55,438 nucleotides of DNA from Fredinandcohnia aciditolerans (lineage in GTDB: Bacteria > Bacillota > Bacilli > Bacillales > Bacillaceae_L): assembly GCA_003640645.1 (NCBI GenBank), contig QGHH01000033.1, positions 1-55,438 of the forward strand, given 5' to 3'. A program made the position numbers and the translations under genes. How positions within the stretch are numbered: position 1 is the stretch's first letter; each line of letters starts with the position of its first letter. Below are positions 9,784-19,133 of the stretch, piece by piece. The notes beneath the pieces were generated by a model that made no database searches, was not told where the DNA came from, and saw nothing but the letters and a program-made list of their open reading frames with translations.

Positions 9784-11724
9784 TTATTCTTCTTTATTCT
9801 TGTTTTCGCCTTCAGTTACGTCATTATCTTTTTTAGAGTTAATTGTAACTTTTACATCTTCTTTTGGTTTGTCTGCTCCTTCAATCGCTACTGGTCGGTC
9901 AGGTAATTTACCTTCTTCGAATAAGCTCTTGATTTGGGCAGCATCTAATGTTTCAACCTCAAGTAATGTCTCTGCGATAAGCTTAAGTTTATCTTGATTT
10001 TCTGTAAGGATTTTGCGAGCTTTCTCGTAACTTTCCTTAATAAAGCGTTGAATTTCAAGATCAATTTCGTGTGCAATAGCATCACTATAGTTTTGCTCAT
10101 TGTGGATATCGCGTCCTAAGAACACTTGACCACCCTGCGCTTGACCAAATTGAAGAGGACCTAATTTTTCACTCATTCCATATTCGGTAACCATTTTACG
10201 AGCAATACCTGTAGCACGTTGGAAGTCATTATGAGCACCTGTACTCACTTCTCCAAATGTAATTTCTTCTGCTACACGACCACCTAATAGACCTGTGATT
10301 TTATCTAATAATTCAGGTTTTGTCATGAAGTAACGATCTTCCTTAGGAAGCATTACTGCATAACCGCCGGCTTGACCACGTGGCACTATCGTTACCTTGT
10401 GAACCATATCAGCTTCATCAAGCACCATTCCAATAACGGTATGTCCCGCTTCGTGGAACGCCACGATATTTCGTTCTTTTTTCGAAATGACACGGTTCTT
10501 TTTCGCTGGACCAGCAATTACGCGGTCTGACGCTTCATCAAGATCTGCCATATCAATTTTCTTCTTGTTTTGTCGAGCGGCAACGAGTGCTGCTTCATTA
10601 AGTAAGTTTTCTAGGTCTGCACCTGAGAATCCTGGAGTTCTTGCAGCGATAGCTTTTAGATCAACCGATTCATCAAAAGGCTTATTACGAGCATGAACTC
10701 GTAAAACCGCTTCTCTTCCTTTAACATCCGGACGGTCAACTGTGATTTGACGGTCAAAACGTCCTGGACGTAGAAGGGCAGGGTCTAGAATATCTGGGCG
10801 GTTTGTTGCTGCAACGATGATGATACCTTCGTTTGCACCGAATCCGTCCATCTCAACTAGCAATTGGTTTAAAGTTTGCTCACGCTCATCATGACCGCCA
10901 CCAAGACCTGCACCACGCTGACGTCCAACTGCGTCAATTTCATCTATAAAAATGATACATGGCGCATTTTTCTTAGCATTTTCAAATAAGTCACGTACAC
11001 GTGAAGCACCAACCCCTACGAACATTTCAACGAAATCTGAACCACTAATTGAGAAGAATGGAACTCCCGCTTCACCAGCAGCTGCACGGGCAAGCAATGT
11101 TTTACCTGTTCCAGGAGGTCCAACAAGAAGGATCCCTTTTGGAATTCTCGCACCAAGATCAGCAAATTTGCGAGGGTCCTTCAAAAACTCAACTACTTCA
11201 ATAAGCTCTTGCTTCTCTTCGTCCGCTCCTGCAACATCTTTAAATCTAACCTTTTTCTTTTCTTCGCTATATAGCTTCGCTTTACTCTTACCGAAGTTCA
11301 TAACCCTACTGCCGCCGCCTTGGGCTTGGTTAAGTAGGAAGAAGAATAAAATAAAGATGATAACAAATGGGATAATCGACGTAAAGAAGGTTACCCAGCC
11401 GCTTGTTTCCTTCGCTTTAAGTATATCTACGTCTGCGTTCTTCGCCGCTTCATAAATCCGATCTACTTCTTTTTGGCTTCCGATAATATTTGTTACAAAA
11501 TATTGATCCTCTTTGTAGCCATTTAATTGGCCTCTTACTTCAAAGACGCCTCTTTCAGGTTGTACCGTGATATTTTTTACATCTCCTGTTTCGAGATGTT
11601 CAACAAACTTTCCATATTTCATCACTTCAGGCTGGCCATTGGCTCCTTGGAAGAAGCTAACCACTCCGATTATGACTAAAAATATGAGTAAATAGAATAT
11701 GACATTTCTAAAAATCCGATTCAT
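9784..11724 (-). CDS. ftsH: ATP-dependent zinc metalloprotease FtsH
   Basis: Membrane-bound AAA+ protease for quality control and regulatory proteolysis. It has 646 residues. Transmembrane segments are at about 7-25 and 113-131 with an extracytoplasmic loop between. The AAA domain has Walker A GPPGTGKT (202-209), Walker [10 protein letters not shown] (256-264) and the SRH region near 308-322. The M41 zinc site HEAGH is at 424-428. The C-terminus is charged and looks disordered. In B. subtilis it is needed for normal sporulation entry. It has its own promoter at 11761-11790 and a terminator. Confidence 0.98.
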   Translation of the reverse strand: MNRIFRNVIFYLLIFLVIIGVVSFFQGANGQPEVMKYGKFVEHLETGDVKNITVQPERGVFEVRGQLNGYKEDQYFVTNIIGSQKEVDRIYEAAKNADVDILKAKETSGWVTFFTSIIPFVIIFILFFFLLNQAQGGGSRVMNFGKSKAKLYSEEKKKVRFKDVAGADEEKQELIEVVEFLKDPRKFADLGARIPKGILLVGPPGTGKTLLARAAAGEAGVPFFSISGSDFVEMFVGVGASRVRDLFENAKKNAPCIIFIDEIDAVGRQRGAGLGGGHDEREQTLNQLLVEMDGFGANEGIIIVAATNRPDILDPALLRPGRFDRQITVDRPDVKGREAVLRVHARNKPFDESVDLKAIAARTPGFSGADLENLLNEAALVAARQNKKKIDMADLDEASDRVIAGPAKKNRVISKKERNIVAFHEAGHTVIGMVLDEADMVHKVTIVPRGQAGGYAVMLPKEDRYFMTKPELLDKITGLLGGRVAEEITFGEVSTGAHNDFQRATGIARKMVTEYGMSEKLGPLQFGQAQGGQVFLGRDIHNEQNYSDAIAHEIDLEIQRFIKESYEKARKILTENQDKLKLIAETLLEVETLDAAQIKSLFEEGKLPDRPVAIEGADKPKEDVKVTINSKKDNDVTEGENKNKEE

Positions 11725-11760
11725 CCCTTACCTCCTCCCGCGGTGAACAAACTATAGTAA

Positions 11761-11790
11761 ATAGTATCATAGATAATAATTGCTATTCAA
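11761..11790 (-). promoter_or_regulatory. Probable ftsH promoter
   Basis: Minus-strand TTGAAT (11785-11790), 18-bp spacer, TACTAT (11761-11766), in the 124-bp gap between hpt and ftsH. It is a plausible sigma-A promoter. Confidence 0.55.
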
Positions 11791-11848
11791 ATGATTTACG
11801 TTTAACCTGCCAATAGGTTTCAAAAATGGGTCAATTTTTCCAAAAAAC

Positions 11849-12388
11849 TTATTTTGAATAGACCTCAGGCTTTAAAACTCCGATGTACGGCAGATTGCGG
11901 TACTTCTCAGCATAGTCGAGACCGTAACCAACAACAAACTCATCAGGAACGATAAATCCAACATAGTCTGCATTAATATCGGCCTTTCTTCCAGTAGGCT
12001 TATCCAAAAGTGTAACAATTTTAATGGATTTTGCCTTGCGATAACGGAATAATTCAACAATATAACTTAGTGTTAAACCACTATCGATAATATCTTCAAT
12101 TACTAGAATATCTCTTCCCTCTACAGAAGTATCCAAGTCCTTGATGATTTTTACCTCACCAGAAGATACAGTTGAGTTTCCGTAGCTTGATACATCCATA
12201 AAATCCATTTCTAAGTGTGTATCTACCCTCTTTAACAGATCGCCCATAAAAGGCATAGCTCCTTTTAGTATTCCAATTGCTAAAGGAAATTTATCCTTAT
12301 AGTCCTCTGTTAAAGTATTACCTAATTCTTTAATTTTTTGCTGTAATTCTTCCTCGGAAAATAAAACCTTCTCAATATCCTGCTTCAT
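11849..12388 (-). CDS. hpt: Hypoxanthine phosphoribosyltransferase
   Basis: Salvages hypoxanthine and guanine to IMP and GMP using PRPP. It has 179 residues and the type I phosphoribosyltransferase PRPP loop [12 protein letters not shown] near 96-107. The flexible-loop [11 protein letters not shown] precedes it, and the C-terminal FVVGYGLDY binds the base. It lies 19 bp after tilS, matching the B. subtilis tilS-hprT pair, so co-transcription is likely. Confidence 0.96.
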   Translation of the reverse strand: MKQDIEKVLFSEEELQQKIKELGNTLTEDYKDKFPLAIGILKGAMPFMGDLLKRVDTHLEMDFMDVSSYGNSTVSSGEVKIIKDLDTSVEGRDILVIEDIIDSGLTLSYIVELFRYRKAKSIKIVTLLDKPTGRKADINADYVGFIVPDEFVVGYGLDYAEKYRNLPYIGVLKPEVYSK

Positions 12389-12407
12389 TCTTTAAAGCCC
12401 CCTAAAA

Positions 12408-13799
12408 TCATTGCGTGTATTGTAGTACGATATAGTGTGATTTTGTTTTACATGTTGCTTCATGTGATGACTTTTTCAATCCTGGAAGCCACAAAATCTC
12501 TCCTTGTTCATCCTCGACTATCGGCCAGAAATTACGCCGGTGAAGGGGTATTTTTTCATCGATGAAGATATCCTTCACTTTTTTAGAACCATTCATTCCT
12601 TTTAGCGTCATTTTATCTCCGTTTTTTCTCGTACGGACATAAATGGGCAATTGGATTTTGTCTGGATCGACGACGAAACAGTCATTTCCGACCAAGCTTC
12701 TAGGATAGTTCCTCCACACTTGACTCTTTATCTCACTACCATCTTCAAGTTTATAAAGCCCAGGTGAATCAATCTGGAATCGATAGGGGCTTACGTTATC
12801 CTTATAATCCGTATAAGTATATGTACAACTATCATAAGATTTTACAATTCGTAACCCCGAAGGAAAATGCAATTCTCCGGATGGATGGCTACTCTCCAAG
12901 AAAGTTAACAAATTGTCGATATGTATGGCAGAAAGAGAAGGAGGAAGTTCTTTGTAGAGATAGTTTAATATTAGTTGAATCCCTCTTCTTTGTAAAGATT
13001 TTGGCATTGCTAAAAAGGTAGATATTTCAATCTCTATTTCGTTACCATCATTCCTTTTCATTACTTTATTCATTTTCTCACTTGTTAATTCATCTAAAAC
13101 CTGATTATCCTCTGTAATGTATTGACTAAATCGCAAAAAATGTTCATGCACCGCAGAATTTTCCTGTTTTAAAAATGGAAGAACATGATGCCTAAAACGA
13201 TTTCGTACATAGTCGTCTTTTTCATTAGAGGGATCGCGTCTTGGAATAAGATTCATTTTGAGGCAATACTCTTCAATTTCAGTTCTTGTTACTGCTAAAA
13301 ATGGACGAATAATCGATCCGCATGAAAAGGGGCGGTTTATTTGTATTCCCGCATACCCGATTCCTTTACTGCCTCTTACCAATCTCATTAGAATCGTTTC
13401 AATTTGATCATCCCCATGATGTCCAAGTGCTAAATGATCTGCTTTATATTTTCTCATAAGTTCATCAAAAAAATGATACCGTATTTCTCTAGCAGCTACC
13501 TGGGAACTTAAACTGTGTTTCTTTTTATAGGATGTGACATCGAATTGAATTGATTCAAAAGGAATTTTATACTCCTCACAAAATCCCTTTACGAACAGTA
13601 AGTCCTCCTCTGATTCTTTCCCTCTGAACATGTGGTCAACATGGGCAGCAATAAGTGTTGAATATGAACCCTTTTGAGTGTGATACAAATAATGCAGTAA
13701 AGCAAGGGAATCCGGACCACCGGATACCCCTACTATTATTGTGGAGTCCTTCTTTATTAATTCATGTTTTTCAATAAACTGGTTTACTTTTTCAATCAT
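12408..13799 (-). CDS. tilS: tRNA(Ile)-lysidine synthase
   Basis: Modifies C34 of the CAU-anticodon isoleucine tRNA to lysidine so that it reads AUA. It has about 463 residues. The N-terminal PP-loop ATPase has SGGPDS at 26-31. The TilS C-terminal domain ends with the RTRKNGDKM and KKVKDIFIDEKIP motifs. The frame is open for 45 more codons upstream, into yabT, but family alignment and AAAGGA before ATG 13799 favour MIEKVNQF as the start. It is coupled to hpt downstream. Confidence 0.94.
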   Translation of the reverse strand: MIEKVNQFIEKHELIKKDSTIIVGVSGGPDSLALLHYLYHTQKGSYSTLIAAHVDHMFRGKESEEDLLFVKGFCEEYKIPFESIQFDVTSYKKKHSLSSQVAAREIRYHFFDELMRKYKADHLALGHHGDDQIETILMRLVRGSKGIGYAGIQINRPFSCGSIIRPFLAVTRTEIEEYCLKMNLIPRRDPSNEKDDYVRNRFRHHVLPFLKQENSAVHEHFLRFSQYITEDNQVLDELTSEKMNKVMKRNDGNEIEIEISTFLAMPKSLQRRGIQLILNYLYKELPPSLSAIHIDNLLTFLESSHPSGELHFPSGLRIVKSYDSCTYTYTDYKDNVSPYRFQIDSPGLYKLEDGSEIKSQVWRNYPRSLVGNDCFVVDPDKIQLPIYVRTRKNGDKMTLKGMNGSKKVKDIFIDEKIPLHRRNFWPIVEDEQGEILWLPGLKKSSHEATCKTKSHYIVLQYTQ

Positions 13800-13863
13800 T
13801 GTCGGACCAATCCTTTTTACGGAACTAAAGAATACATTTATCGTATCACTTTCCATAACAATT

Positions 13864-14895
13864 TTACAGAACTTGTCCATACAGATAAAGTAGATATCCC
13901 AGTGATACAAAGAGAAGCAATAATACCGTTTCAAGAACGCCGCCCTTTTGTTTTTTTGGCTTCGGTTGTTTATTCACCCTCGATAGAATTGGATTAGAAT
14001 GATTACTTCTTGTTGGTTTAGCCTTCGTTTGTGGGTTTCTTGCTGCCCGTGTTTTTTGAACAGAAGAATGATCCTTACTAGCTTGGCTTAACTTCATAAC
14101 TAGATCCTTTCTCATGTCTTGAGCGCGCAGATATTTTCCGTCTATCGCTTGATAAAGGACCGTATCTATTTTCCGTAGCGACTCCGTATTTGCAATAATA
14201 GATTTAAGTTGGTTTACAGGTTGGTCTGTTCTTGTAAACCGGTTTGGATAGGCTGTATTAATGATAATCATTGCAACTGCAAATAAGTCATAGGAAGGTT
14301 CTGCTTTTCTCGAGCCCGCTCCCCAATACCCACGGTCAAAAAATTCGGTAAACTCCTTAATAGCTCTACCTTGCACAGTTGTTCCACCAACGTCGATACA
14401 TCTTATTTTAGGCGGGTTTCCAGCAACAAGTAGATTATCAGGTTTTAAGTCGCCGAATACCCACCCTTCTTGATGGAGACGGTCTAAATCAGCTAGTAAC
14501 TGCAAACATAGGATTCCTGTCCATTCTTTTCCTCTTTTTTCAATGAAAGACAAAAAGCTTTCTCCTCGAATATATTCCATTACATAAAAGGAGATTGGGC
14601 TGGTGACACCTGGTCTTATCCAATCATCAACATCTATAAAAGAAGGTCCAAGGGCAGAGCCTTGGACCTTTGAAAAGTGTTTAAGTACATTCACCTCTGA
14701 CGTAATTGTTACGCCATTTTCACTTATTTTTAAAGCCACAGGGCCATTCATACTTTCCGCTAAATAGACAATACCATTGGCACCTTGTCCTAAAGGTCTC
14801 ACAATACGATATGATTTTTTATGCCATTTTCCAGTGATAACAGTACCAGGGGGAACCTTACATACCTGACTCTTCGTAGTATTGTTCATCATCAC
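13864..14895 (-). CDS. yabT: Membrane-anchored Hanks-type serine/threonine kinase (YabT)
   Basis: The B. subtilis homologue is a DNA-stimulated kinase active during sporulation. The kinase fold is at about 28-280: glycine loop GQGANG (36-41), Lys56 in VALKI, catalytic Asp149, Lys151 and Asn154 in FGDLKPDN. The usual HRD is FGD here, and DFG is replaced by DVG (168-170). A basic linker is followed by one C-terminal transmembrane segment (about 321-340) with almost nothing outside. The start is probably GTG 14895, with AAGGAG 11 nt upstream, inside the 3' end of yabS (38-nt overlap). Either of the two ATG codons that follow is also possible. Confidence 0.9.
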   Translation of the reverse strand: MMMNNTTKSQVCKVPPGTVITGKWHKKSYRIVRPLGQGANGIVYLAESMNGPVALKISENGVTITSEVNVLKHFSKVQGSALGPSFIDVDDWIRPGVTSPISFYVMEYIRGESFLSFIEKRGKEWTGILCLQLLADLDRLHQEGWVFGDLKPDNLLVAGNPPKIRCIDVGGTTVQGRAIKEFTEFFDRGYWGAGSRKAEPSYDLFAVAMIIINTAYPNRFTRTDQPVNQLKSIIANTESLRKIDTVLYQAIDGKYLRAQDMRKDLVMKLSQASKDHSSVQKTRAARNPQTKAKPTRSNHSNPILSRVNKQPKPKKQKGGVLETVLLLLFVSLGYLLYLYGQVL

Positions 14896-15598
14896 GAGAC
14901 AACAAGCTCCTTAATGATCTTTTTTTCTTGAAGTGGGTAAGTGCTTCACGAATCGCTGGACCAGTTGGCGTGATTCCACCGGTTGTTAGCTTTGGAAAAA
15001 TACTAGATAAAGATTCTAGTCTTGGCGTCCAATCTAATACCCTTTCGACTTCGACTTTTTTCCCAGGAAATATGAACACAGAAAATTGATTGTCTCCCAT
15101 TCTCGAATTTAGACTAATAGAGAGATCCAGTAAGGCTTCTTTTACTGTTGGCAACTTGTGCTTCATACTTGCACTCGTATCCACTAAAACTAAAACCTCT
15201 AAATCAACCGTTTCACCAAGCTCATCAACTACCTCCATTACTTCTCCACGTTTCTCTGGCGGAAGGTCCTCCATTGATGTCTTCGATCCAAGGATTTGCT
15301 GAAGCTCCTTGTTGACCACCCCTTGTAGGGTTTGGGTCATCGCTTGCTTTGTCACCATTTGAACAGTTTGTGATAACTGAGTGGAATAAACGATTTGGCT
15401 TACGCCTCCACCAGCAGTTGCCATGCCTTCTATTTCCTGCATTCCTTGTTCATCAATCGTATCCTGCTCTACTACCCCGATAACATTAATAGTAATTCCC
15501 TGCTCTCTAGCAAGAGCAGCCATTGCAATCGGATCTTCCCCTTGGTTTGAACAACCATCCGTAATTAATAGAATTTGCTTCAATGTGCCTTTTTGCAC
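14858..15598 (-). CDS. yabS: von Willebrand factor A-domain protein (YabS)
   Basis: A 246-residue protein. The N-terminal LLITDGCSNQGEDP (about 10-23) looks like a vWA strand and loop. A complete MIDAS motif DTSASM lies at 140-145, followed by a Thr-rich TTGGITPTG segment. The metal site suggests protein-protein binding. It sits between spoIIE and yabT, overlapping yabT, as in B. subtilis. The molecular role is unknown; pairing with the kinase is inferred from the overlap. Confidence 0.85.
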   Translation of the reverse strand: MQKGTLKQILLITDGCSNQGEDPIAMAALAREQGITINVIGVVEQDTIDEQGMQEIEGMATAGGGVSQIVYSTQLSQTVQMVTKQAMTQTLQGVVNKELQQILGSKTSMEDLPPEKRGEVMEVVDELGETVDLEVLVLVDTSASMKHKLPTVKEALLDLSISLNSRMGDNQFSVFIFPGKKVEVERVLDWTPRLESLSSIFPKLTTGGITPTGPAIREALTHFKKKRSLRSLLSRDDEQYYEESGM

Positions 15599-15676
15599 GT
15601 TCCATCCCCTCCAACTGATTTAAAGTTAGTAACAGGATGGACAAAATAATAGTCTTTTAAACCCTTTTCGATAGAA

Positions 15677-18163
15677 TCAAATCGCCTTACTCTTTGTTTT
15701 CTGGTACGCATACGCTGGGATGGCTGCCCATTTTGGTGTATTATGTTTAATCTTAGTCACAACAATCGTCATATCATCTTCAATTTGCCCCGATCTTGTG
15801 CGGATAACCTCCTCCATAATCAAATCAGCAATCTCTTGCGGGTCATTCGTTTGGATTTCTTTTATTTTGCGTTTCATCCACATATCATGATTTTCGACAT
15901 GCTTTGGACCTTCAAAAATGCCATCGCTCATCATGATTAAAAGGTCACCAGCCTTTAATTGTTCATCAACTACCTCCACTTCAAAGTCCTCAATGATTCC
16001 CATTGGTAGATTACTTGCCTGTATTTTACTAATTTTGTCTCCTCTCTTTATATAACTTGGCGTCGAGCCGATTTTTAAGAACTTTGCACTTGCATCTTGA
16101 AGATCAATAACCGCTAAATCTAGCGTTGAGAATATCTCATCTGTTGTACGTAATGAGAGTATGGAGTTGACTGATTTAATCGCGACTTTCTCTTCAATAC
16201 CAGATTGGAGGATTTTCTTTAATAACTCCAATGTCTCATTGCTTTCGTAATGGGCACGCTCTCCATTGCCCATTCCATCACTGATGGCTACCGCATGCTT
16301 TCCAACTCCTAATTCAATTGTTGAATAGCTGTCGCCCGATACAAGTCCTCCACCCTTGGCAGCGTGGGCAACACCTGTATCAATGACATAGGCTTTTGCC
16401 GAGCCTAGGGTTACGTGACAAAATCCGTTTGGATAAGCTGAGCATTCCTCCCTTTTTACGAGAATTGTTTCTTCAAGAATATCGGATAGCATTGGTGCAA
16501 TTAATTTTTCACACTCCCCACTTCCATTGCAATATGGAATACTTAATTCGATATCTACATTTCCTTGCTCCACACTATATATCTCTACATGGCCAATTTG
16601 AATACCAAATGATTGTAAGGCATCAAGTATTTGCTCCTCTAACAAATGATGGTTTTCACCCTCGCGTTGAATCTCCTTGGCAAAATCACTCATTACCTGA
16701 GACACACCTAATAATTGATCGGCTACTAGTTTTCTACTCTCCTTTACTTGTTTCTTAAGTTTTTGATTTGCTTGATAATACGTAAATTCCTGTTCGACCG
16801 CTTCAATTACTTTTTTCGATCGTACACAATGCTTTTCCCAATCTCTCGTAAGTTTGTGATTATACATGAGAGAATTTGTTTCACAACCATGCATAATATC
16901 TTTCATGTAATCATATGTTTTATTAAAGTTCTTGGACCAGCACGCCTCCTTTTTGAAACACGATTGGCACGTTTTTTCCGTTACATTGCTTAGAAAGAGA
17001 TCGACTTCACGGTCCTTATCCTCATCTTCAACGGGATATCCGTATTCTGAAAAACTATTAGACAAAGCTTCAAACACATTTGAAAATTGCGAAACGCGAT
17101 GAGCTGTTACATCACGAATTTTACGAAGGTATTGCTGCTGTTCTGCACTATGCTCCGGTGTGCCTGGAATATTCTTTGCCACTTTACTTATTAAACCTTT
17201 AGGCGTCAGTAAAAATAAAAGAATTGCTGCACCAGATTCATATAAAGTAGGAATAATTTGACTCGCACCTTCTCCGTAAAGGCCAATTAAGAGTGTTCCT
17301 ACAATTAATCCAAGTGCCACTCCAGCTTTTTTTCCTTCTTTTAAGAGGCCACCTAGCAAACCTGAAAAAGCAAGAAGACTCATTTGGTACAAGCTCGTCA
17401 CATTAGCTAGACTTAAAATGAGACCAGTTACAACCCCAACAGTGGATCCAATGGTCGCTCCTGCTACAAACGCAAACAAGAGGACGACATACCTAGAAAG
17501 GATATTTGAAATGGACATCTCGTATACGAGCCAGCCCATTGTTCCTGTTAACACAGAGGCAATTAAAATAATTAAACAAATAACTTCTTCCGTTTTAAAC
17601 GATTGTCTCCTTCGTTTCTCTGTTAATAAGGGTACGCTTTGCAGAAATATTAAGGTTAATATAAAGGCTAGACCCGAGCCAACACCGATCATTACCCCAT
17701 CATGTATTGTGATTGTACCTTGTGTAAGATAAAGAATTCCCGCCTTAGTGATTGCCGATGAAATTAACACAAGTGTTGGCAATGCTTTAATCAAATCCAC
17801 CTTAAACCTCTGAAGAACCTTATAGATGACAAGAAAAAAGGCTATGGATAAAAATGTGAAAATAGTCACATCAGCCGAAAGGGTAAACGATCCCGCGACT
17901 ACAGCTGCCATCGCTATTCCTGCCTTCCCTTTTTTCATCATAAAGACTGCTGCGAAAAACGGTAATGCGAAGGGGGTTAATTCATTCAGGATAAGAGCTC
18001 GTCCTAATAAAAACCCGACAACTACTAGTAAAAGCCCCTTTAGTAGAAATAGATTTATAAGTTTGGCTTGAAAACGCTGAAACCATTTAGACACAGTGTC
18101 CTGCGTTTTTTCAATGGCTACATCTGTAATGGGCGCACTTAAATTCCTCTCTATTCTTTCCAT
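15677..18163 (-). CDS. spoIIE: Stage II sporulation protein E, PP2C phosphatase
   Basis: Dephosphorylates SpoIIAA in the forespore to release sigma-F, and interacts with FtsZ at the polar septum. It has 828 residues (827 in B. subtilis). About ten hydrophobic segments occupy residues 35-330, then a central oligomerisation/FtsZ-binding region with a CxxC-rich patch (CQSCFKKEACW), then a PP2C domain from about 590. The metal-binding ISDGMGNG and MMSDGIFEGP motifs are intact. The promoter has the unusual 21-bp spacing known for spoIIE. Confidence 0.97.
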   Translation of the reverse strand: MERIERNLSAPITDVAIEKTQDTVSKWFQRFQAKLINLFLLKGLLLVVVGFLLGRALILNELTPFALPFFAAVFMMKKGKAGIAMAAVVAGSFTLSADVTIFTFLSIAFFLVIYKVLQRFKVDLIKALPTLVLISSAITKAGILYLTQGTITIHDGVMIGVGSGLAFILTLIFLQSVPLLTEKRRRQSFKTEEVICLIILIASVLTGTMGWLVYEMSISNILSRYVVLLFAFVAGATIGSTVGVVTGLILSLANVTSLYQMSLLAFSGLLGGLLKEGKKAGVALGLIVGTLLIGLYGEGASQIIPTLYESGAAILLFLLTPKGLISKVAKNIPGTPEHSAEQQQYLRKIRDVTAHRVSQFSNVFEALSNSFSEYGYPVEDEDKDREVDLFLSNVTEKTCQSCFKKEACWSKNFNKTYDYMKDIMHGCETNSLMYNHKLTRDWEKHCVRSKKVIEAVEQEFTYYQANQKLKKQVKESRKLVADQLLGVSQVMSDFAKEIQREGENHHLLEEQILDALQSFGIQIGHVEIYSVEQGNVDIELSIPYCNGSGECEKLIAPMLSDILEETILVKREECSAYPNGFCHVTLGSAKAYVIDTGVAHAAKGGGLVSGDSYSTIELGVGKHAVAISDGMGNGERAHYESNETLELLKKILQSGIEEKVAIKSVNSILSLRTTDEIFSTLDLAVIDLQDASAKFLKIGSTPSYIKRGDKISKIQASNLPMGIIEDFEVEVVDEQLKAGDLLIMMSDGIFEGPKHVENHDMWMKRKIKEIQTNDPQEIADLIMEEVIRTRSGQIEDDMTIVVTKIKHNTPKWAAIPAYAYQKTKSKAI

Positions 18164-18198
18164 TTACAAACACTCCCCGTATTTAATAGTTGTCTGTT

Positions 18199-18231
18199 AT
18201 TATACAGTTGATGAAATACGTATTTTGTCAA
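18199..18231 (-). promoter_or_regulatory. spoIIE promoter with 21-bp spacing (Spo0A-type)
   Basis: Minus-strand TTGACA (18226-18231) and TATAAT (18199-18204) are perfect hexamers but 21 bp apart. The spoIIE and spoIIG promoters of B. subtilis are known for this long spacing, which makes them depend on phosphorylated Spo0A. A 0A-box-like AGTCGAA lies just upstream at 18258-18264. Confidence 0.88.
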
Positions 18232-18257
18232 AACAACAGGTGCAATTGGAAAAATCA

Positions 18258-18264
18258 TTCGACT
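18258..18264 (-). promoter_or_regulatory. Spo0A box-like site upstream of spoIIE
   Basis: The minus strand reads AGTCGAA, one mismatch from the 0A-box core TGTCGAA, about 27 bp upstream of the spoIIE -35. Its position fits activation by Spo0A. It is a single short motif, so confidence is moderate. Confidence 0.5.
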
Positions 18265-18402
18265 GCTTGTCCAGTATTCCTACAAAATAAATGTCATATG
18301 ACGAATTATAGGAGTGTAATTTAATCCGTTTGCGGAGAATTTCATAGAATATCGTTTGTATTGTGCGAATTTTTGTATTATTTTTCATCAATACAAAAAA
18401 TA

Positions 18403-18431
18403 TTGACGAATGAATAGACAGAAGGTATTAT
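18403..18431 (+). promoter_or_regulatory. Promoter for the tRNA-Met/tRNA-Glu unit
   Basis: Plus-strand TTGACG (18403-18408), 17 bp, TATTAT (18426-18431). It is the only good promoter I see ahead of the tRNA genes. It lies upstream of both truncated tRNA modules, so the primary transcript should carry them in a leader of almost 400 nt before tRNA-Met. Confidence 0.7.
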
Positions 18432-18513
18432 ATAACTTGTGCTTACTTACTAGAGTTTGAGACAGAGTTTGTCGAACTCAGGTATTTTATAATTTTTGCA
18501 CTCATTTATCCAT

Positions 18514-18540
18514 GGCGGTGTAGCTCAGCTGGCTAGAGCG
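18514..18540 (+). pseudogene. Truncated tRNA-Met 5' fragment, copy 1
   Basis: These 27 nt are identical to the first 27 nt of the intact tRNA-Met at 18826, covering the 5' acceptor strand and the whole D arm. The match stops before the anticodon stem and is replaced by ACGAGCAAAACTTCC. It cannot make a tRNA. Confidence 0.9.
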
Positions 18541-18669
18541 ACGAGCAAAACTTCCATGAATCATCTGCGAGTTGTTCCGACGCAACAATCATCTTCGAAT
18601 TTACTAGAAGAGGAAGGAACATATTAACTCTTTTAGGAAATATACAAATTCAGTACTCATTTATCCTAT

Positions 18670-18696
18670 GGCGGTGTAGCTCAGCTGGCTAGAGCG
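18670..18696 (+). pseudogene. Truncated tRNA-Met 5' fragment, copy 2
   Basis: Second copy of the same 27 nt, exactly 156 bp after the first and 156 bp before the intact tRNA-Met. Confidence 0.9.
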
Positions 18697-18825
18697 ACGA
18701 GCAAAACTTCCATGAATCATCTACGAGTTGTTCCGACGCATCAATCATCTTCGAATTTACTTGAAGAGGAAGGAACATATTAACTCTTTTAGAAAATATA
18801 CTAATTCAGTACTCATTTATCCTAT

Positions 18826-18902
18826 GGCGGTGTAGCTCAGCTGGCTAGAGCGTACGGTTCATACCCGTGAGGTCGGGGGTTCGATCCCCTCCGCCGCTAC
18901 CA
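18826..18902 (+). tRNA. tRNA-Met (CAU)
   Basis: A complete cloverleaf of 77 nt with encoded CCA: D arm GCTC/GAGC, anticodon loop TTCATAC giving CAU, T arm GGGGG-TTCGATC-CCCTC. It lacks the C1:A72 mismatch and the GGG/CCC anticodon stem of an initiator tRNA, so it is read as an elongator. It corresponds to the tRNA-Met of the B. subtilis trnSL pair between spoIIE and yabR. Confidence 0.95.
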
Positions 18903-18911
18903 TAATAATTA

Positions 18912-18983
18912 GGCCCGTTGGTCAAGCGGTTAAGACACCGCCCTTTCACGGCGGTAACACGGGTTCGAATCCCGTACGGGTCA
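18912..18983 (+). tRNA. tRNA-Glu (UUC)
   Basis: A 72-nt cloverleaf with acceptor arms GGCCCGT and ACGGGTC, anticodon loop CTTTCAC (UUC), and T arm CACGGG-TTCGAAT-CCCGT. The 3' CCA is not encoded: A at 18983 is followed by TCT. It lies 9 bp after tRNA-Met and ahead of a shared terminator. Confidence 0.95.
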
Positions 18984-18987
18984 TCTG

Positions 18988-19018
18988 AAACAGTGTGAGA
19001 TTATCACACTGTTTTTTT
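18988..19018 (+). terminator. Terminator of the tRNA unit
   Basis: Plus-strand hairpin AACAGTGTGA / TCACACTGTT with loop GATTA, followed by seven T, directly after tRNA-Glu. Confidence 0.93.
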
Positions 19019-19076
19019 GTTATTATGTTGTAATAACTGCATTCCTGATTAAACAACCTGTTTCCTTAAAAGGCAT

Positions 19077-19107
19077 ACAAAAAGCACCCAAATTGGGTGC
19101 TTTTAAA
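19077..19107 (-). terminator. yabR terminator
   Basis: Minus-strand hairpin AAAGCACCCAA / TTGGGTGCTTT followed by T residues, about 30 nt after yabR. It faces the tRNA terminator and closes the convergent pair. Confidence 0.87.
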
Positions 19108-19133
19108 TTTATATATAGAGCTACAGCAGCAGG

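Larger units (their letters stand above)
18514..18825 (+). repeat. Two tandem 156-bp modules, each starting with a tRNA-Met 5' fragment
   Basis: Units 18514-18669 and 18670-18825 are the same length and differ at only about six positions. Each has 27 nt of tRNA-Met, then a non-tRNA part with a conserved hairpin (GTTCC ... TCTTC-loop-GAAGA ... GGAAC), and ends in the ACTCATTTATCCTAT that also leads into the intact tRNA. No reading frame of note is present. Confidence 0.92.

Noticed and set aside
13800-13934. 45-codon N-terminal extension of tilS
   Set aside because: It runs into yabT, has no ribosome-binding site and has no match to the TilS family start.
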